64,000 nt of DNA from Halovenus amylolytica (GTDB lineage Archaea; Halobacteriota; Halobacteria; Halobacteriales; Haloarculaceae): positions 92,814 through 156,813 of the forward strand of contig SAYS01000010.1 of the NCBI GenBank assembly GCA_004015825.1, in the 5' to 3' direction. The notes beneath the pieces were generated by a model that had not been told where the DNA came from, searched no databases, and worked only from the letters and a program-made list of their open reading frames with translations. How positions within the stretch are numbered: position 1 is the stretch's first letter; every line of letters starts with the position of its first letter. Shown piece after piece: positions 45,536 through 54,411 of this stretch. A program made the translations under genes and the position numbers.

Positions 45536-46525
45536 CTAGTCGTCACTCTCGATCGGTTCGGCGTGGGGGATCGTCACGTCGGTCAGCCCTGCCTCGATCT
45601 GGTCGCGCTGGCCCTCGAACTTCCCGGGGAGGACGAGCTTTTCGCCGAGTTCGTCGAGCGGTTCGTCGCTCGTGTATCCCGGGCCCTTCGTCGCGAGTTC
45701 GAAGAGAATCCCGTTGAACTCCCGGAAGTAGACAGATCGGAACCAGTGGCGGTCGATCTGTGCCGTCGGGCGCAGTCCCTTCGACTGGACGGCCTCGCGC
45801 ATCGCCTGCTGGTCCTCGTCGGTCGGCGTCTGAAACGCAACGTGGTGGACCGTCCCGTGACCCTGCCGACCGCTCTGGATCGTCGGCAGCACGTCGACGT
45901 AGTTGCCCACGGAGCCAGTCGCCGCGAAGCGGGTGCGCTCGTCTCCCGGTGTGTCGCCTTGCGCTTGCTCCGTCCCGATCTCCTCCAGTCCCATCGTCCG
46001 GAGCAGATCCTCGGTCTGCTGGGGGTCTGCGAGCCACAGGGTTACCGAGTGGAAGCCACGGATCGCATACTCCGCGGGGACGAACTCCGTCCACGGGACG
46101 GTCGGATCGTCGTCGGGAATCTCGACTGCGACGAGTTCGATCGGGAGTCCGTCGGGGTCGCGGAACGGAAGCACAGTCTCGCCGAACCGTTCGACCCGGT
46201 CGTCGTACTCGACACCGAACTCGTCGAAGCGATCCTCCCAGTAATCGAGACTTCCTTCGGGAACGCGGAAGGCCGTCCGGGAGACCTGTCCCGAGCCGAC
46301 CTTGCCCTGGGAGAGATCCTCCCACGGGAAGAAGGTCATGCTCGTGCCAGGCGTCCCCTCGGCGTCGGCGAAGAAGAAGTGATACGTGCTGGGGTCGTCC
46401 TGGTTAATCGAGCGCTTGACGAGGCGGAGTCCGAGCGTCTCGACCCAGAAATCCATGTTTTGCTGTGGGTCACCGGCGACACAGGTGACGTGATGAATAC
46501 CCGGTGTTGGCGTAGGATCTGTCAT
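45536..46525 (-). CDS. VOC-family ring-cleaving dioxygenase-like protein
   Basis: 329 residues with two vicinal-oxygen-chelate modules: PGIHHVTCVAGDPQQNMDFW (about 8-27) and AIRGFHSVTLWLADPQQTEDLL (about 150-171). Metal ligands appear as His in each module plus Glu in the later FNGILFELATKGPGY. It resembles the ring-cleaving dioxygenases/glyoxalase-like proteins that haloarchaea and bacteria encode widely; the substrate is not known and hydroquinone-type dioxygenase is only a family suggestion. Preceded by a 168-base spacer to lutC and divergent from it. Confidence 0.82.
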   Translation of the reverse strand: MTDPTPTPGIHHVTCVAGDPQQNMDFWVETLGLRLVKRSINQDDPSTYHFFFADAEGTPGTSMTFFPWEDLSQGKVGSGQVSRTAFRVPEGSLDYWEDRFDEFGVEYDDRVERFGETVLPFRDPDGLPIELVAVEIPDDDPTVPWTEFVPAEYAIRGFHSVTLWLADPQQTEDLLRTMGLEEIGTEQAQGDTPGDERTRFAATGSVGNYVDVLPTIQSGRQGHGTVHHVAFQTPTDEDQQAMREAVQSKGLRPTAQIDRHWFRSVYFREFNGILFELATKGPGYTSDEPLDELGEKLVLPGKFEGQRDQIEAGLTDVTIPHAEPIESDD

Positions 46526-46693
46526 TATAGAATAGATGGATTGTGGCTACTTCACTTCGAGCTATCATCGATGTCACCTTCGTTTCGGCTGGATAATTCA
46601 CAGTAGTATCACTGATGTAACTACCAGACATCGGTGTCCAGGAGCGCTTAACATCGATCCGCTCCACTATCCACTGTCGACAATTTCACCACA

Positions 46694-47347
46694 ATGTCTC
46701 AGAAATCAGAGTTTATCGACGACGCTGAAGTAGCGCACGAACTGGACGAACAACCGGACGAGGAGACCATCGACGAAGCCGTCGAAAATCTCGAAGCGAA
46801 CGGGTTCGACGTCGTCGTCGTCGACTCGGCGGCAGACGCACTGGAGACGATCCAGTCACACATCCCGGCCGATTCCTCCGTGATGAACGGCCACTCGACG
46901 ACGCTCGAAGAGATCGGATTCGCCGAGTATCTCACCGAGGGTGACCACGACTGGGAGAGTCTCCCCGACCAGATCTGGAGTATCGACGACGACGCAAAAC
47001 GGCAGGCTGCTCGTCGGGAGTCCCAGACGGCCGATTACTTCCTCGGTGGCATCAACGCTATCGCAGCGACGGGCGAACTCGTCGCGGCCGACCGCTCGGG
47101 TAGTCGGATCGGTGCTTACCCCTTCGCCGCCAGCAACGTCGTCATCGTCAGCGGCGTGAACAAGATCGTGCCGACGCTTTCGGACGCACTCGACCGCCTC
47201 GAATCCGTCGCCTACCCGCTGGAGAACGAACGCGCCAAGGAGGCCTACGGCGTCGAGAGCGCCATCGCGAAACAGCTCATCTTCCGACGGGAACTCGAAG
47301 ACGACCGGACGACAGTCGTGCTCGTCCGCGAACAGCTGGGCTACTAA
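46694..47347 (+). CDS. LutC/YkgG-like LUD-domain protein
   Basis: 217 residues of the LUD (lactate utilisation) fold. Motifs: FDVVVVDSAADALETIQSHIP, SSVMNGHSTTLEEIGFAEYL and the phosphosugar/ligand-binding AADRSGSRIGAYPFAASNVV. The usual partners LutA and LutB are not adjacent, so a lactate-oxidation role cannot be asserted; stand-alone LUD proteins are common in archaea. The start at 46694 follows a short AT-rich leader. Downstream, polB2 is convergent 16 bases away. Confidence 0.85.
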   Translation: MSQKSEFIDDAEVAHELDEQPDEETIDEAVENLEANGFDVVVVDSAADALETIQSHIPADSSVMNGHSTTLEEIGFAEYLTEGDHDWESLPDQIWSIDDDAKRQAARRESQTADYFLGGINAIAATGELVAADRSGSRIGAYPFAASNVVIVSGVNKIVPTLSDALDRLESVAYPLENERAKEAYGVESAIAKQLIFRRELEDDRTTVVLVREQLGY

Positions 47348-47362
47348 TTCCCTATCTGCAGT

Positions 47363-49456
47363 TCACGTTCTGAACCGTCCGAGCGTCGCCGCCTCGCGGT
47401 CATCGAGGTAGGCGTCGATATCGGCGACGCGCCACCCAATCGGCGAGAGCACGGATTCCGCCGCGCGGAGGAGTCTATTTCGGTAGAACTCGCTGTCGTA
47501 GCCACTTCCCTTCTCGTGTGCGAGCCGAACCCGGTCACGACCTGCCTTCGTGTCGTCCACGACGACGTAGCAGACGTCCTGGCCGGGGAACTGATCGTAG
47601 CCCGCGGCGAGTCGGCGTTCGAGCGCGGCGGTCGTCCGTGTTCGCTGGTCGTACTCGTCGAGTTCCTTCGACGTGCGGCTGGTGATTGTGAGTCGGTCCG
47701 GATCGACAGCGTCGGCGTCGAGTCTGTCGATCCAGCGGGCGAGTTCTCCACAGACGGCCTCGGGATCGCGGGTCCGGTCGAAGGTCTCGATTAACGCGTG
47801 CTGGCAGTCGGCGACGAACGGTGCCGTACTGCGCTGGCGACACTCGATGCCGCGATACTTGTAGCTGCCATCGCGCCGCCGGCCGAAATATTTGGTCAGC
47901 GCACCGCTCTCGCTGTTTCGAAGCGGGACGAAGGCGATCCAGTCGTAGACCGCCTCGTGTTCGAGTCTGATCCCCGTCTCGTCGGTCACCGTCGCGGTGA
48001 CAGAATCGAGCGGTGTCTGCTCGGCCCCCTCGCGGGCGGTCACCCACAGGCTGTCGACGATGCCGTGGACGACCTGCCAGCCCGTGGCTTCCAGTCGTTC
48101 TTTTCCGTCCAGGATGATCTCGCGGGCGTAGGCGTTGATCGCCTCGTGGCACTCGATCCGACCGAACTTCGCGTTCGAGAAGCCCTGGTAGCCGAAACAG
48201 GAGACGAGAATCCACTTCAGCGCCGCCGACTGGCCCGCCAGGGTTGCTTCCCGCTCGGGGTCGTCGGTTGCCTTGATCTCGGCTTTGATCGCGTCGCGGT
48301 CGTCGATGATCGGCCCCAGCACGTCCGGGAGATAGCCGGGCTCGTCACAGATGCTGTAGCCCAGTCCGGGCACGTCCGCGCTATCGTGGCAGTCACAGCG
48401 GATCGTCTCCGGGCTGATATTCCGTGTTCGGATGATGTTGGGGTACAGCGAGGAGAAATCCAGTTCGTGGACGTCCTCGTGGACGCCGACCTGGGGCGCG
48501 AAGGTGAAGCCGCCGCGGTCGGCCTCGTGGAGCTGGCGCATGCTCTTCGGGAACTCGTGTCGCCAGCTCTTCCAGGGGACGAGTACGCCCCGGTCCAGCG
48601 CTTCGCGGATCTGGATCGCCGTCAGGACGTTGCCGATCGAGGCCCAGGACAGCTCCTGAAGGGGTTTCTGGGAGCGCGCGACGAGGTCGAGACAACCATC
48701 CAAATTCGTCTCGCGGTAGAAAAACGTGTTCGAGTGGTCGACGAGCACTCGGCCGGGCACGTCGTACCGGGCTGGCGAGTGGCCGACCTGCCCGTAGCTC
48801 CCGTAGGTCGACGCGCTCGCGAGTTGCTCGTACCCTGCACGGCGGCCGAGCTGAAATGGTTGATCGACGCTCTCGGCGGTCTCGACCAGCGCCGGGACGA
48901 GTTCACCCGTCGAGAGCGCGAGCACGTCCGGATCGGTCGCGTCCAGTCGCTCCTGGAGTCGTGCGAGAAGTTCAGCGGGTCCGGCAGAAACTCGCTCACC
49001 GTCGACCTGAAGCTGTTCGACAGGTGTGGTGGGTGCGCCGGGTCCAGGATGGGTCAGTTCGAGAACGCGAAGCGGTCGCTCGGGGACCGGCTCGACGCCT
49101 TCTTCGAGACAGTACCGGAACTGCGGTGAGAAGTCGACGTTGAACAGCCGGATCTCGCCGGGCCGGCGCGACCGGCGGAGCCAGCCGCCGAGCGGGCGGA
49201 TGCGGTCGATCGAGTCGACGTCGATCCGGAGCACTGTCGTGGGCTCGCGCCGGAACGCGGGCCGAAAGTGCTCCCGAGCCGTCGCGACCACATCGCAGCG
49301 GGCCGCGAGTTCGGCCGCGAGTTCGTCGAGCGTCGGTGCATCCGCGTTCGCGTAGATCGTCGGTGTGTAGTCGGTCTGCGTTTCGGCTCGAAGGCCTGTC
49401 TCTGTCGCTGTCCACTCGACGGCGTTACCGTCTTCGAAGTCAATCTTGAACGCCAT
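47363..49456 (-). CDS. polB2: Family B DNA polymerase PolB2 with a degraded catalytic motif C
   Basis: 697 residues, clearly related to archaeal family B DNA polymerases but reduced. Motif A is intact (ELDFSSLYPNIIRTRNIS, Asp333). Motif B appears as KWILVSCFGYQG (Lys414), where the standard form is K-x3-N-S-x-Y-G. Motif C, normally Y-G-D-T-D-S, reads HGIVDSLWV: the first Asp is Ile, leaving only Asp468. The N-terminal exonuclease part (about 60-230) shows no clear exo acidic triad. This fits the PolB2 group, considered inactive or a translesion-type polymerase. It overlaps the small gene at 49440 by 17 bp and ends a three-gene operon with a RadA-like protein. Confidence 0.9.
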   Translation of the reverse strand: MAFKIDFEDGNAVEWTATETGLRAETQTDYTPTIYANADAPTLDELAAELAARCDVVATAREHFRPAFRREPTTVLRIDVDSIDRIRPLGGWLRRSRRPGEIRLFNVDFSPQFRYCLEEGVEPVPERPLRVLELTHPGPGAPTTPVEQLQVDGERVSAGPAELLARLQERLDATDPDVLALSTGELVPALVETAESVDQPFQLGRRAGYEQLASASTYGSYGQVGHSPARYDVPGRVLVDHSNTFFYRETNLDGCLDLVARSQKPLQELSWASIGNVLTAIQIREALDRGVLVPWKSWRHEFPKSMRQLHEADRGGFTFAPQVGVHEDVHELDFSSLYPNIIRTRNISPETIRCDCHDSADVPGLGYSICDEPGYLPDVLGPIIDDRDAIKAEIKATDDPEREATLAGQSAALKWILVSCFGYQGFSNAKFGRIECHEAINAYAREIILDGKERLEATGWQVVHGIVDSLWVTAREGAEQTPLDSVTATVTDETGIRLEHEAVYDWIAFVPLRNSESGALTKYFGRRRDGSYKYRGIECRQRSTAPFVADCQHALIETFDRTRDPEAVCGELARWIDRLDADAVDPDRLTITSRTSKELDEYDQRTRTTAALERRLAAGYDQFPGQDVCYVVVDDTKAGRDRVRLAHEKGSGYDSEFYRNRLLRAAESVLSPIGWRVADIDAYLDDREAATLGRFRT

Positions 49457-49739
49457 GGCTGGTGTCCGCGTCCAGTTCGTTCAGGCGGCTGGTTAGCTCC
49501 CCCAGACGGCTGGTCAGTTCCGCGAGCTGGCGCTGCTGGGCGAGCAGCACCGACAGGAGAAACGGGATCTCCGGGTTCGGGTGGTTCAGATGGCCCGCCG
49601 CGTGCGCGTACGTCCGACCGTGTTCGAACAGCTGATCGAACTGGGTCTGCTCGCTGACTCGCAGCCCGCGGCGGTACGGCTGCCATTCCCGTTCGAGGCT
49701 GTCGAGTCGGTCCCGGTAGGTCGGGTTAGTTCGCCCCAC
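49440..49739 (-). CDS. Small coiled-coil protein of the PolB2 operon
   Basis: 99 residues. The N-terminal half is charged (TYRDRLDSLEREWQPYRRGL). The C-terminal part (about 60-92) is a heptad-like helix with PFLLSVLLAQQRQLAELTSR and repeated LTSRL segments, so a coiled coil is likely. It overlaps the upstream RadA-like gene by 14 bp and polB2 by 17 bp, the closest-packed genes in the window, strongly suggesting a protein complex. I do not recognise the family. Confidence 0.75.
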   Translation of the reverse strand: MGRTNPTYRDRLDSLEREWQPYRRGLRVSEQTQFDQLFEHGRTYAHAAGHLNHPNPEIPFLLSVLLAQQRQLAELTSRLGELTSRLNELDADTSHGVQD

Positions 49740-50421
49740 GCGCAGTCACCTCCGGTTGTGCGCGCTCGCTGGCGGCGGACGCACGGACAGCGAGAATCCG
49801 CTCCCAGAAGCTGATCGTCGTCTGGACCCACCGGCCGCCGTCGACCGGGTAGATCAGTGTCTCCTCCCCGTCAGTCCGGAAGCGTGGACCGAACGGTGTC
49901 CTCTCGCAGGCGATCGTGTGGTCGGCAGCCGATTCGACAGGCTGGCTGAACTCGTCGCTCACGGTCCGGGTGAGCACGACCGGAATCGCTCGTTCTCTGG
50001 CGATTCCTGCGAGTGCAGCGATCCCCGAGAGCAACATCTCCCGGCCTTCGTCTGCGAGCAGTCCGTCGTCCCGGTAGTAGCGGTCGATGGCCGGAACGAC
50101 GATCAGTTCGGTGCTGGCCGGACAGATTTCCGGAAGCGAGCGGAGCAGTTCGAGATGCTGGAAGGCAGTGAACCCGCGAGCGACGGCGATCCGGTCGAGG
50201 ATGCGATCCGACGGTGCAAGCTCGACGAGCGGATCGGTCTGCGCGTTCGTTCCCGGGTCGATCCAGCAGGCGTCGCCACCGGACTGGAGGACGTGATCGA
50301 CGGCAAGCGCGTGGACGGCACGCTCGACAGCGCCGTCGAGTTCGAGCAGGACCAGGCCCCCGTCGAGATCCGGCAGCTGTGGTGTGAGATTTCCTGTGGC
50401 AATCGTGTTGGTCGGTTCCAT
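49726..50421 (-). CDS. RadA/RecA-like protein lacking the Walker A motif
   Basis: 231 residues resembling the core of RadA/RecA-like ATPases: ACWIDPGTNAQTDPLVELA and DRILDRIAVARGFTAFQHLE in the region following the P-loop, STELIVVPAIDRYY in place of Walker B, REMLLSGIAALAGIARERAI and PVVLTRTVSDEF. The expected Walker A region (about 24-40, LLELDGAVERAVHALAV) has no G-x4-G-K-T/S, so ATP binding is unlikely. The start at 50421 (MEPTNTIATG) is the first Met near the fold. It is the first gene of the operon with a small helical protein and PolB2; bacterial ImuA, also a RecA-like relic, has a comparable context. Confidence 0.75.
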   Translation of the reverse strand: MEPTNTIATGNLTPQLPDLDGGLVLLELDGAVERAVHALAVDHVLQSGGDACWIDPGTNAQTDPLVELAPSDRILDRIAVARGFTAFQHLELLRSLPEICPASTELIVVPAIDRYYRDDGLLADEGREMLLSGIAALAGIARERAIPVVLTRTVSDEFSQPVESAADHTIACERTPFGPRFRTDGEETLIYPVDGGRWVQTTISFWERILAVRASAASERAQPEVTARGAN

Positions 50422-50508
50422 GTGGACGCAGTTGGACCGATGGGGGAAAAGCAAGAGGCGGTCGCTTCCGGGTTTCCGGGTTCGGCCACAGCGTCGAAAC
50501 GCATCCGC

Positions 50509-51870
50509 CTACGCCACAGCGTCGAGAAGCGTCGTCGTCCGGTCGACGAGCGTCGCCGGATCGGTCGCGAGAATCTTGGTGATCGGTTCTTTGCCGTGGT
50601 CGCCGCGGTCGAACACCGCGACCGGCGGTTCGTCCACATGCTCGAAGGCCTGCGTTGCGCCCCACTGCATCGTCCGTTCCGCTTCCGATTTCACCGGGTC
50701 GGGTTCGTTCCCGCGGTCGTAGGAGCCGACCGCCCAGTCGAGCGAATCGAGTGCAGTCTGGATGTCGTCGTCGAACCGGCAGTTGAGCGCGAACCGAAAC
50801 GCCGGTTCGTACTCCCGGGCTGCGAGCAGGAAACGAGCGACGTGACTCGACGCGCCGAACCGGACACCACCCGTGGGAGCAACGCCGTCGAGTGTTCGGC
50901 CGATCCGGCCCTCGACTGCGGCACACTCTGTCGGGGTTTCGGCGTGTGGCGTCGCGCCGACGACGTTCGTCCCGACTTCCGGCACGAGCGGCGAGATATC
51001 CGCCTCGACGAGTTGCTGGACGATGCCCGTAACCGCCTCGGCAGTCGGTTCGCGTGCAGCGTCGTTTCTGGCGGTCACCATGTGGTGGACCGTCCCCGGA
51101 CCCTCGCCGACGTCGATGCCGTACCGGACGGCCTGGCCGAGCAGGTCGATGCCGGACCGGACCGCTTCGGAGAGCTCATCTCCGTGGGCGAGGCGGGTCG
51201 CGATCGCAGCCGAGAGCATACAGCCCGAGCCATGCGTCGCCTCGGTGTCGACACGCGGGTGACTGATTTTCTCGATCCCTGTCTCGGTGACGAGCAGATC
51301 TGTGACTGCCTCGCCGGAGACGTGCCCGCCCTTGATCAGCGCGGCCTCGACGCCCTCCGAGACCAGCTGTTCGCCGGCGCGTTCGGCGTCGGCGGTCGAC
51401 TCGATCTCGATCCCGGTGAGGACGGTCGCCTCGTCTGCATTCGGCGTGATCAGCGTCGCCTCGCTGGCGAGCGCTTCGTAGGCGGCCTCCGCACCCTCGT
51501 CGAGCAGCCGATCACCCGAGGTCGCGACCATCACCGGATCGACGACGGCCGGCGCGGCGAGGTCGGCGACCTGCTCGGTGACGAGTTCGACGATCTCGCT
51601 GGTGGCGAGCATCCCCGTCTTCACCGCGGCGACGTCGAAATCGCCGGTCACCGCATCGCACTGGGCTTCGATCTCGGTGGGTGGGAGCAGATGCGTGCTC
51701 TCGACACCGCGCGTGTGCTGTGCGGTCACGCTGGTGATCGCGCTGGTGCCGAAGCCGCCGCCTGCCTCGATCGTCTTGAGATCGGCCTGTATCCCCGCGC
51801 CACCGCCGGAGTCGCTGCCTGCGATCGTCAAGACGACTGGTGGTGTCACTGGTGCCTGCTGTCGCGTCAT
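50509..51870 (-). CDS. thiD: Bifunctional HMP/HMP-phosphate kinase fused to a ThiN domain
   Basis: 453 residues. The N-terminal ThiD kinase (about 10-265) has TIAGSDSGGGAGIQADLKT, TPNADEATVLTG and GSGCMLSAAIATRLA; it phosphorylates hydroxymethylpyrimidine twice. Residues about 280-453 are a ThiN domain (DISPLVPEVGTNVVGATPHA, GGVRFGASSHVARFLLAAR), the archaeal type of thiamine-phosphate synthase. With thiE at 4539 the genome encodes two unrelated condensing activities. The start at 51870 (MTRQQAPVT) is preferred; five in-frame codons upstream are not conserved. Not near other thi genes. Confidence 0.93.
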   Translation of the reverse strand: MTRQQAPVTPPVVLTIAGSDSGGGAGIQADLKTIEAGGGFGTSAITSVTAQHTRGVESTHLLPPTEIEAQCDAVTGDFDVAAVKTGMLATSEIVELVTEQVADLAAPAVVDPVMVATSGDRLLDEGAEAAYEALASEATLITPNADEATVLTGIEIESTADAERAGEQLVSEGVEAALIKGGHVSGEAVTDLLVTETGIEKISHPRVDTEATHGSGCMLSAAIATRLAHGDELSEAVRSGIDLLGQAVRYGIDVGEGPGTVHHMVTARNDAAREPTAEAVTGIVQQLVEADISPLVPEVGTNVVGATPHAETPTECAAVEGRIGRTLDGVAPTGGVRFGASSHVARFLLAAREYEPAFRFALNCRFDDDIQTALDSLDWAVGSYDRGNEPDPVKSEAERTMQWGATQAFEHVDEPPVAVFDRGDHGKEPITKILATDPATLVDRTTTLLDAVA

Positions 51871-51936
51871 GGGCGAGAATACCACTTCGTATTATAAATC
51901 AGTGATGGAGTCACTCACTGTCGCACGGCCGGTTAG

Positions 51937-54402
51937 TCAGGCGGAGGCAGCAGTCTGGTTGAGCGTCGCCTCGACTTCGACACCGGGCTGGTCGGCCTGC
52001 CCGAGTGATGGATACGGCTGGTCGGCCTGGTTCCCGCCAGGGCGGAAGTCGAATCGGTCGTTTCCGTTCGTCTCCTGGTGTGTGACGATCCGGATCGACT
52101 GATCGCGGGAGATACTGCCCTCCTGTAACGCGATATTTAGGTTGCTGTGGGTGCCGGGTGCGAGATACTCGGAGTAGCCGAGGAGTTCGCCTTCGACGCC
52201 GTCCGAGTCGTAGATGGCGACGTAGCCACCCTCGGAGAGGGACACCTCCTGGACCTCGAAGTTCCGGCCGTCGGTGTCCGTGTCTGCGATCGCGATCGAG
52301 GCGACCGGCGAACTGAGGAGCAAAAACAGAACGTAGCCAATCGTCACCATGACAGCTGCGTGCTTCGCGCCGTCCCGGACCGAGCCCTCGCCGAGCTGTC
52401 CCGCGATAAAGCCCGCAAAGAGGGCCTGGATGATCGCCGCGTGGAAGAAGACGAGCGAGTAGGCGGCCTTGTTCACGTTTCCAAGCTGGGAGAAGGCACT
52501 GGCACCGCCGGGGATGCGGGCAGCAGCGTCGTCGTCCGGCGTCGGGACGGCTTCGGGGAGACTCGGAATGAGGACCTCGTTGACCGCCATCACGATCACC
52601 AGGAAGACGAAAAAGGAGACGTAGATGACGACGAGGTAGGTCATCATCTTCTGGCTGCGCTGGCGTTTCAGTTTGACCTCGGCGCGGGCCTGCTCGGCTG
52701 CGACCCGCAACACCGGGCCCAGATCCCCGCTCGCACGCATCGCGTTCGCCAGAAGCGTCACGACACGGGTGACAGCGAGCGTCCGGACGCGCCGACCGAA
52801 CCTGACGAGCGAGTCGTCGACGTTCGAGCCGAACTGGATATCGCGCCAGATCCGGTCGATCTCCGGCGAGAGGATACCGAGATCACTCTCCCGGAGGCGG
52901 TCAAGCCCTTCGACGACGGACATCCCGGCCTCGTTCAGGCTCGCGAGTCGCTGGAGGAACTCCGGCGTTGCGGCCTCGATCCGGTCGATCCGTCGTTTGT
53001 AGTACTCCCGGACGATAGCGTAGGCGACGAGAACGAACAGTGACGACTGGATGACGAGGTCGTCGAAGGTGCGAATAGCGATCCCTTCGGCCTGAAACGC
53101 CGTGGGGAGTCGGAACAGAAAGACGACGAGTGCGACCGGAACGGTCACCCACAGCAGTTTCGTCGGATTCCAGAGGAAGACTCGAAGCGGGTTCCGGAGG
53201 AAGCGTTTGAGCCGGCTTACCCTGTCGTACAGTTCGAGCATCCGGCGGTTATCCTGTTCGTTCTGCAATCCGCCGTCAGGACGGTGGCTGTCGGTCGATG
53301 GGCTGGCACGAACTGGTGTCGAAACGGTGAGATGCGAGAGCAGATTTGCCCCGCTTTTTTCGGCGATGCCGAGTTCGTCGAGTTTCTGCTGGAGAATGAG
53401 TGCGAACCCCGCGTTCCCGAGTGGGATCATCAGGTAGATCAACAACATCAGAAACATGAGCGTATCCGCGATCAACAGCCCGAAGACGAGCAAGATCGTG
53501 ATCAAAAAGAGCATTCCCGCGACGAGGACGGTCACGTACGCCTCCGCGATCGTCGCGAGCAGTTCGAGGATCTCCTCCTGTCGTTCTTCCTGTTCGTCGC
53601 GGAAGCGCTCGTACTGATCGCTGAAAAAGACCGGGAGATCGCTCCCGCTCTGGAGGACACTCGTCGTGTTCTCTGCGAAGGTCTTGAACTGCTCGCTGGG
53701 GGTCCGGCTGGCCATCCGCCGGAGGGCGGTGATCATATCCCGGCCGAACAGATCCATCTCGCGGACGGTGACGCTCATCTCGTTTGCCGCCTCACCGTAG
53801 ACGTCCCTGTTTCGGGCGAGTGTGCGCAGAATCTCCGGGAACTCCATCCCGCCGCGTGAGAGTGCGTACATGAATGCAGCCGTTCGTGGGAGCCCTTCCT
53901 CGATCCCACGGGACCGAACAGTGGCCGTACTGGCCGGGAGTTGCCAGCGAAAGACGTACGCGAGCAGTGCCGACACGATACCGATGACGAACCCGCCAGC
54001 GACGATGACGAACAGTCGCGCCTGCGAGGAAATCACGAAGATGTAGTCAGGTCGAATGCCGAACGGGCGAGTGATCGTCCGGGGGAGGCCGGCGAGTGCG
54101 CGAACGAGTGGCTCGAACACCGCGAGGACGCCGGCGACGAGATAGCCACCGGCGACGACGCCGGCGGCGAAAGCAAGTAGCGTGAAAAGTAGCGTCTTCG
54201 CCGCGTAGGTCCGGTAGGTCGTGTTGATGTAGGCGGCTTCGAGGCGGCGTTCGCGCTCGCTGTTCTCCGAGACGAACTGTCCGAACAGCACGCGTGCGAT
54301 CCGGTTGAGCGACCGGTCGAGTCGCTCGTTGCTCTTCGCGACGAGGTACACACCAGTGATCAGAACCGGGAGCAGTGGTGGAAGCGCCCAGATCGGATTC
54401 AT
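51937..54402 (-). CDS. pilC: Archaeal type IV pilus membrane platform protein (PilC/TadC-like) with C-terminal domain
   Basis: 821 residues. Two T2SSF (GspF-like) domains each with flanking helices: about 165-310 (ending at helices near 285-345) and about 455-605. Helices near 1-20 and 60-90 and others make a multi-pass core. Typical of the T2SSF fold are LPRTAAFMYALSRGGMEF and FLQRLASLNEAGMSVVEGL. After the last helix (about 680-705) the protein continues about 115 residues (about 706-821) into a strand-rich, DUF7282-like part (GGYVAIYDSDGVEGELLG, HQETNGNDRFDFRPGG), which would be outside the cell. It is 9 bases downstream of pilB and forms an operon. Confidence 0.88.
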   Translation of the reverse strand: MNPIWALPPLLPVLITGVYLVAKSNERLDRSLNRIARVLFGQFVSENSERERRLEAAYINTTYRTYAAKTLLFTLLAFAAGVVAGGYLVAGVLAVFEPLVRALAGLPRTITRPFGIRPDYIFVISSQARLFVIVAGGFVIGIVSALLAYVFRWQLPASTATVRSRGIEEGLPRTAAFMYALSRGGMEFPEILRTLARNRDVYGEAANEMSVTVREMDLFGRDMITALRRMASRTPSEQFKTFAENTTSVLQSGSDLPVFFSDQYERFRDEQEERQEEILELLATIAEAYVTVLVAGMLFLITILLVFGLLIADTLMFLMLLIYLMIPLGNAGFALILQQKLDELGIAEKSGANLLSHLTVSTPVRASPSTDSHRPDGGLQNEQDNRRMLELYDRVSRLKRFLRNPLRVFLWNPTKLLWVTVPVALVVFLFRLPTAFQAEGIAIRTFDDLVIQSSLFVLVAYAIVREYYKRRIDRIEAATPEFLQRLASLNEAGMSVVEGLDRLRESDLGILSPEIDRIWRDIQFGSNVDDSLVRFGRRVRTLAVTRVVTLLANAMRASGDLGPVLRVAAEQARAEVKLKRQRSQKMMTYLVVIYVSFFVFLVIVMAVNEVLIPSLPEAVPTPDDDAAARIPGGASAFSQLGNVNKAAYSLVFFHAAIIQALFAGFIAGQLGEGSVRDGAKHAAVMVTIGYVLFLLLSSPVASIAIADTDTDGRNFEVQEVSLSEGGYVAIYDSDGVEGELLGYSEYLAPGTHSNLNIALQEGSISRDQSIRIVTHQETNGNDRFDFRPGGNQADQPYPSLGQADQPGVEVEATLNQTAASA

Positions 54403-54411
54403 ACGACGGGG

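Noticed and set aside
49756..51897. 713-codon plus-strand frame over the RadA-like and ThiD genes
   Set aside because: Antisense artefact. The minus-strand genes carry recognisable motifs and tight operon overlaps.
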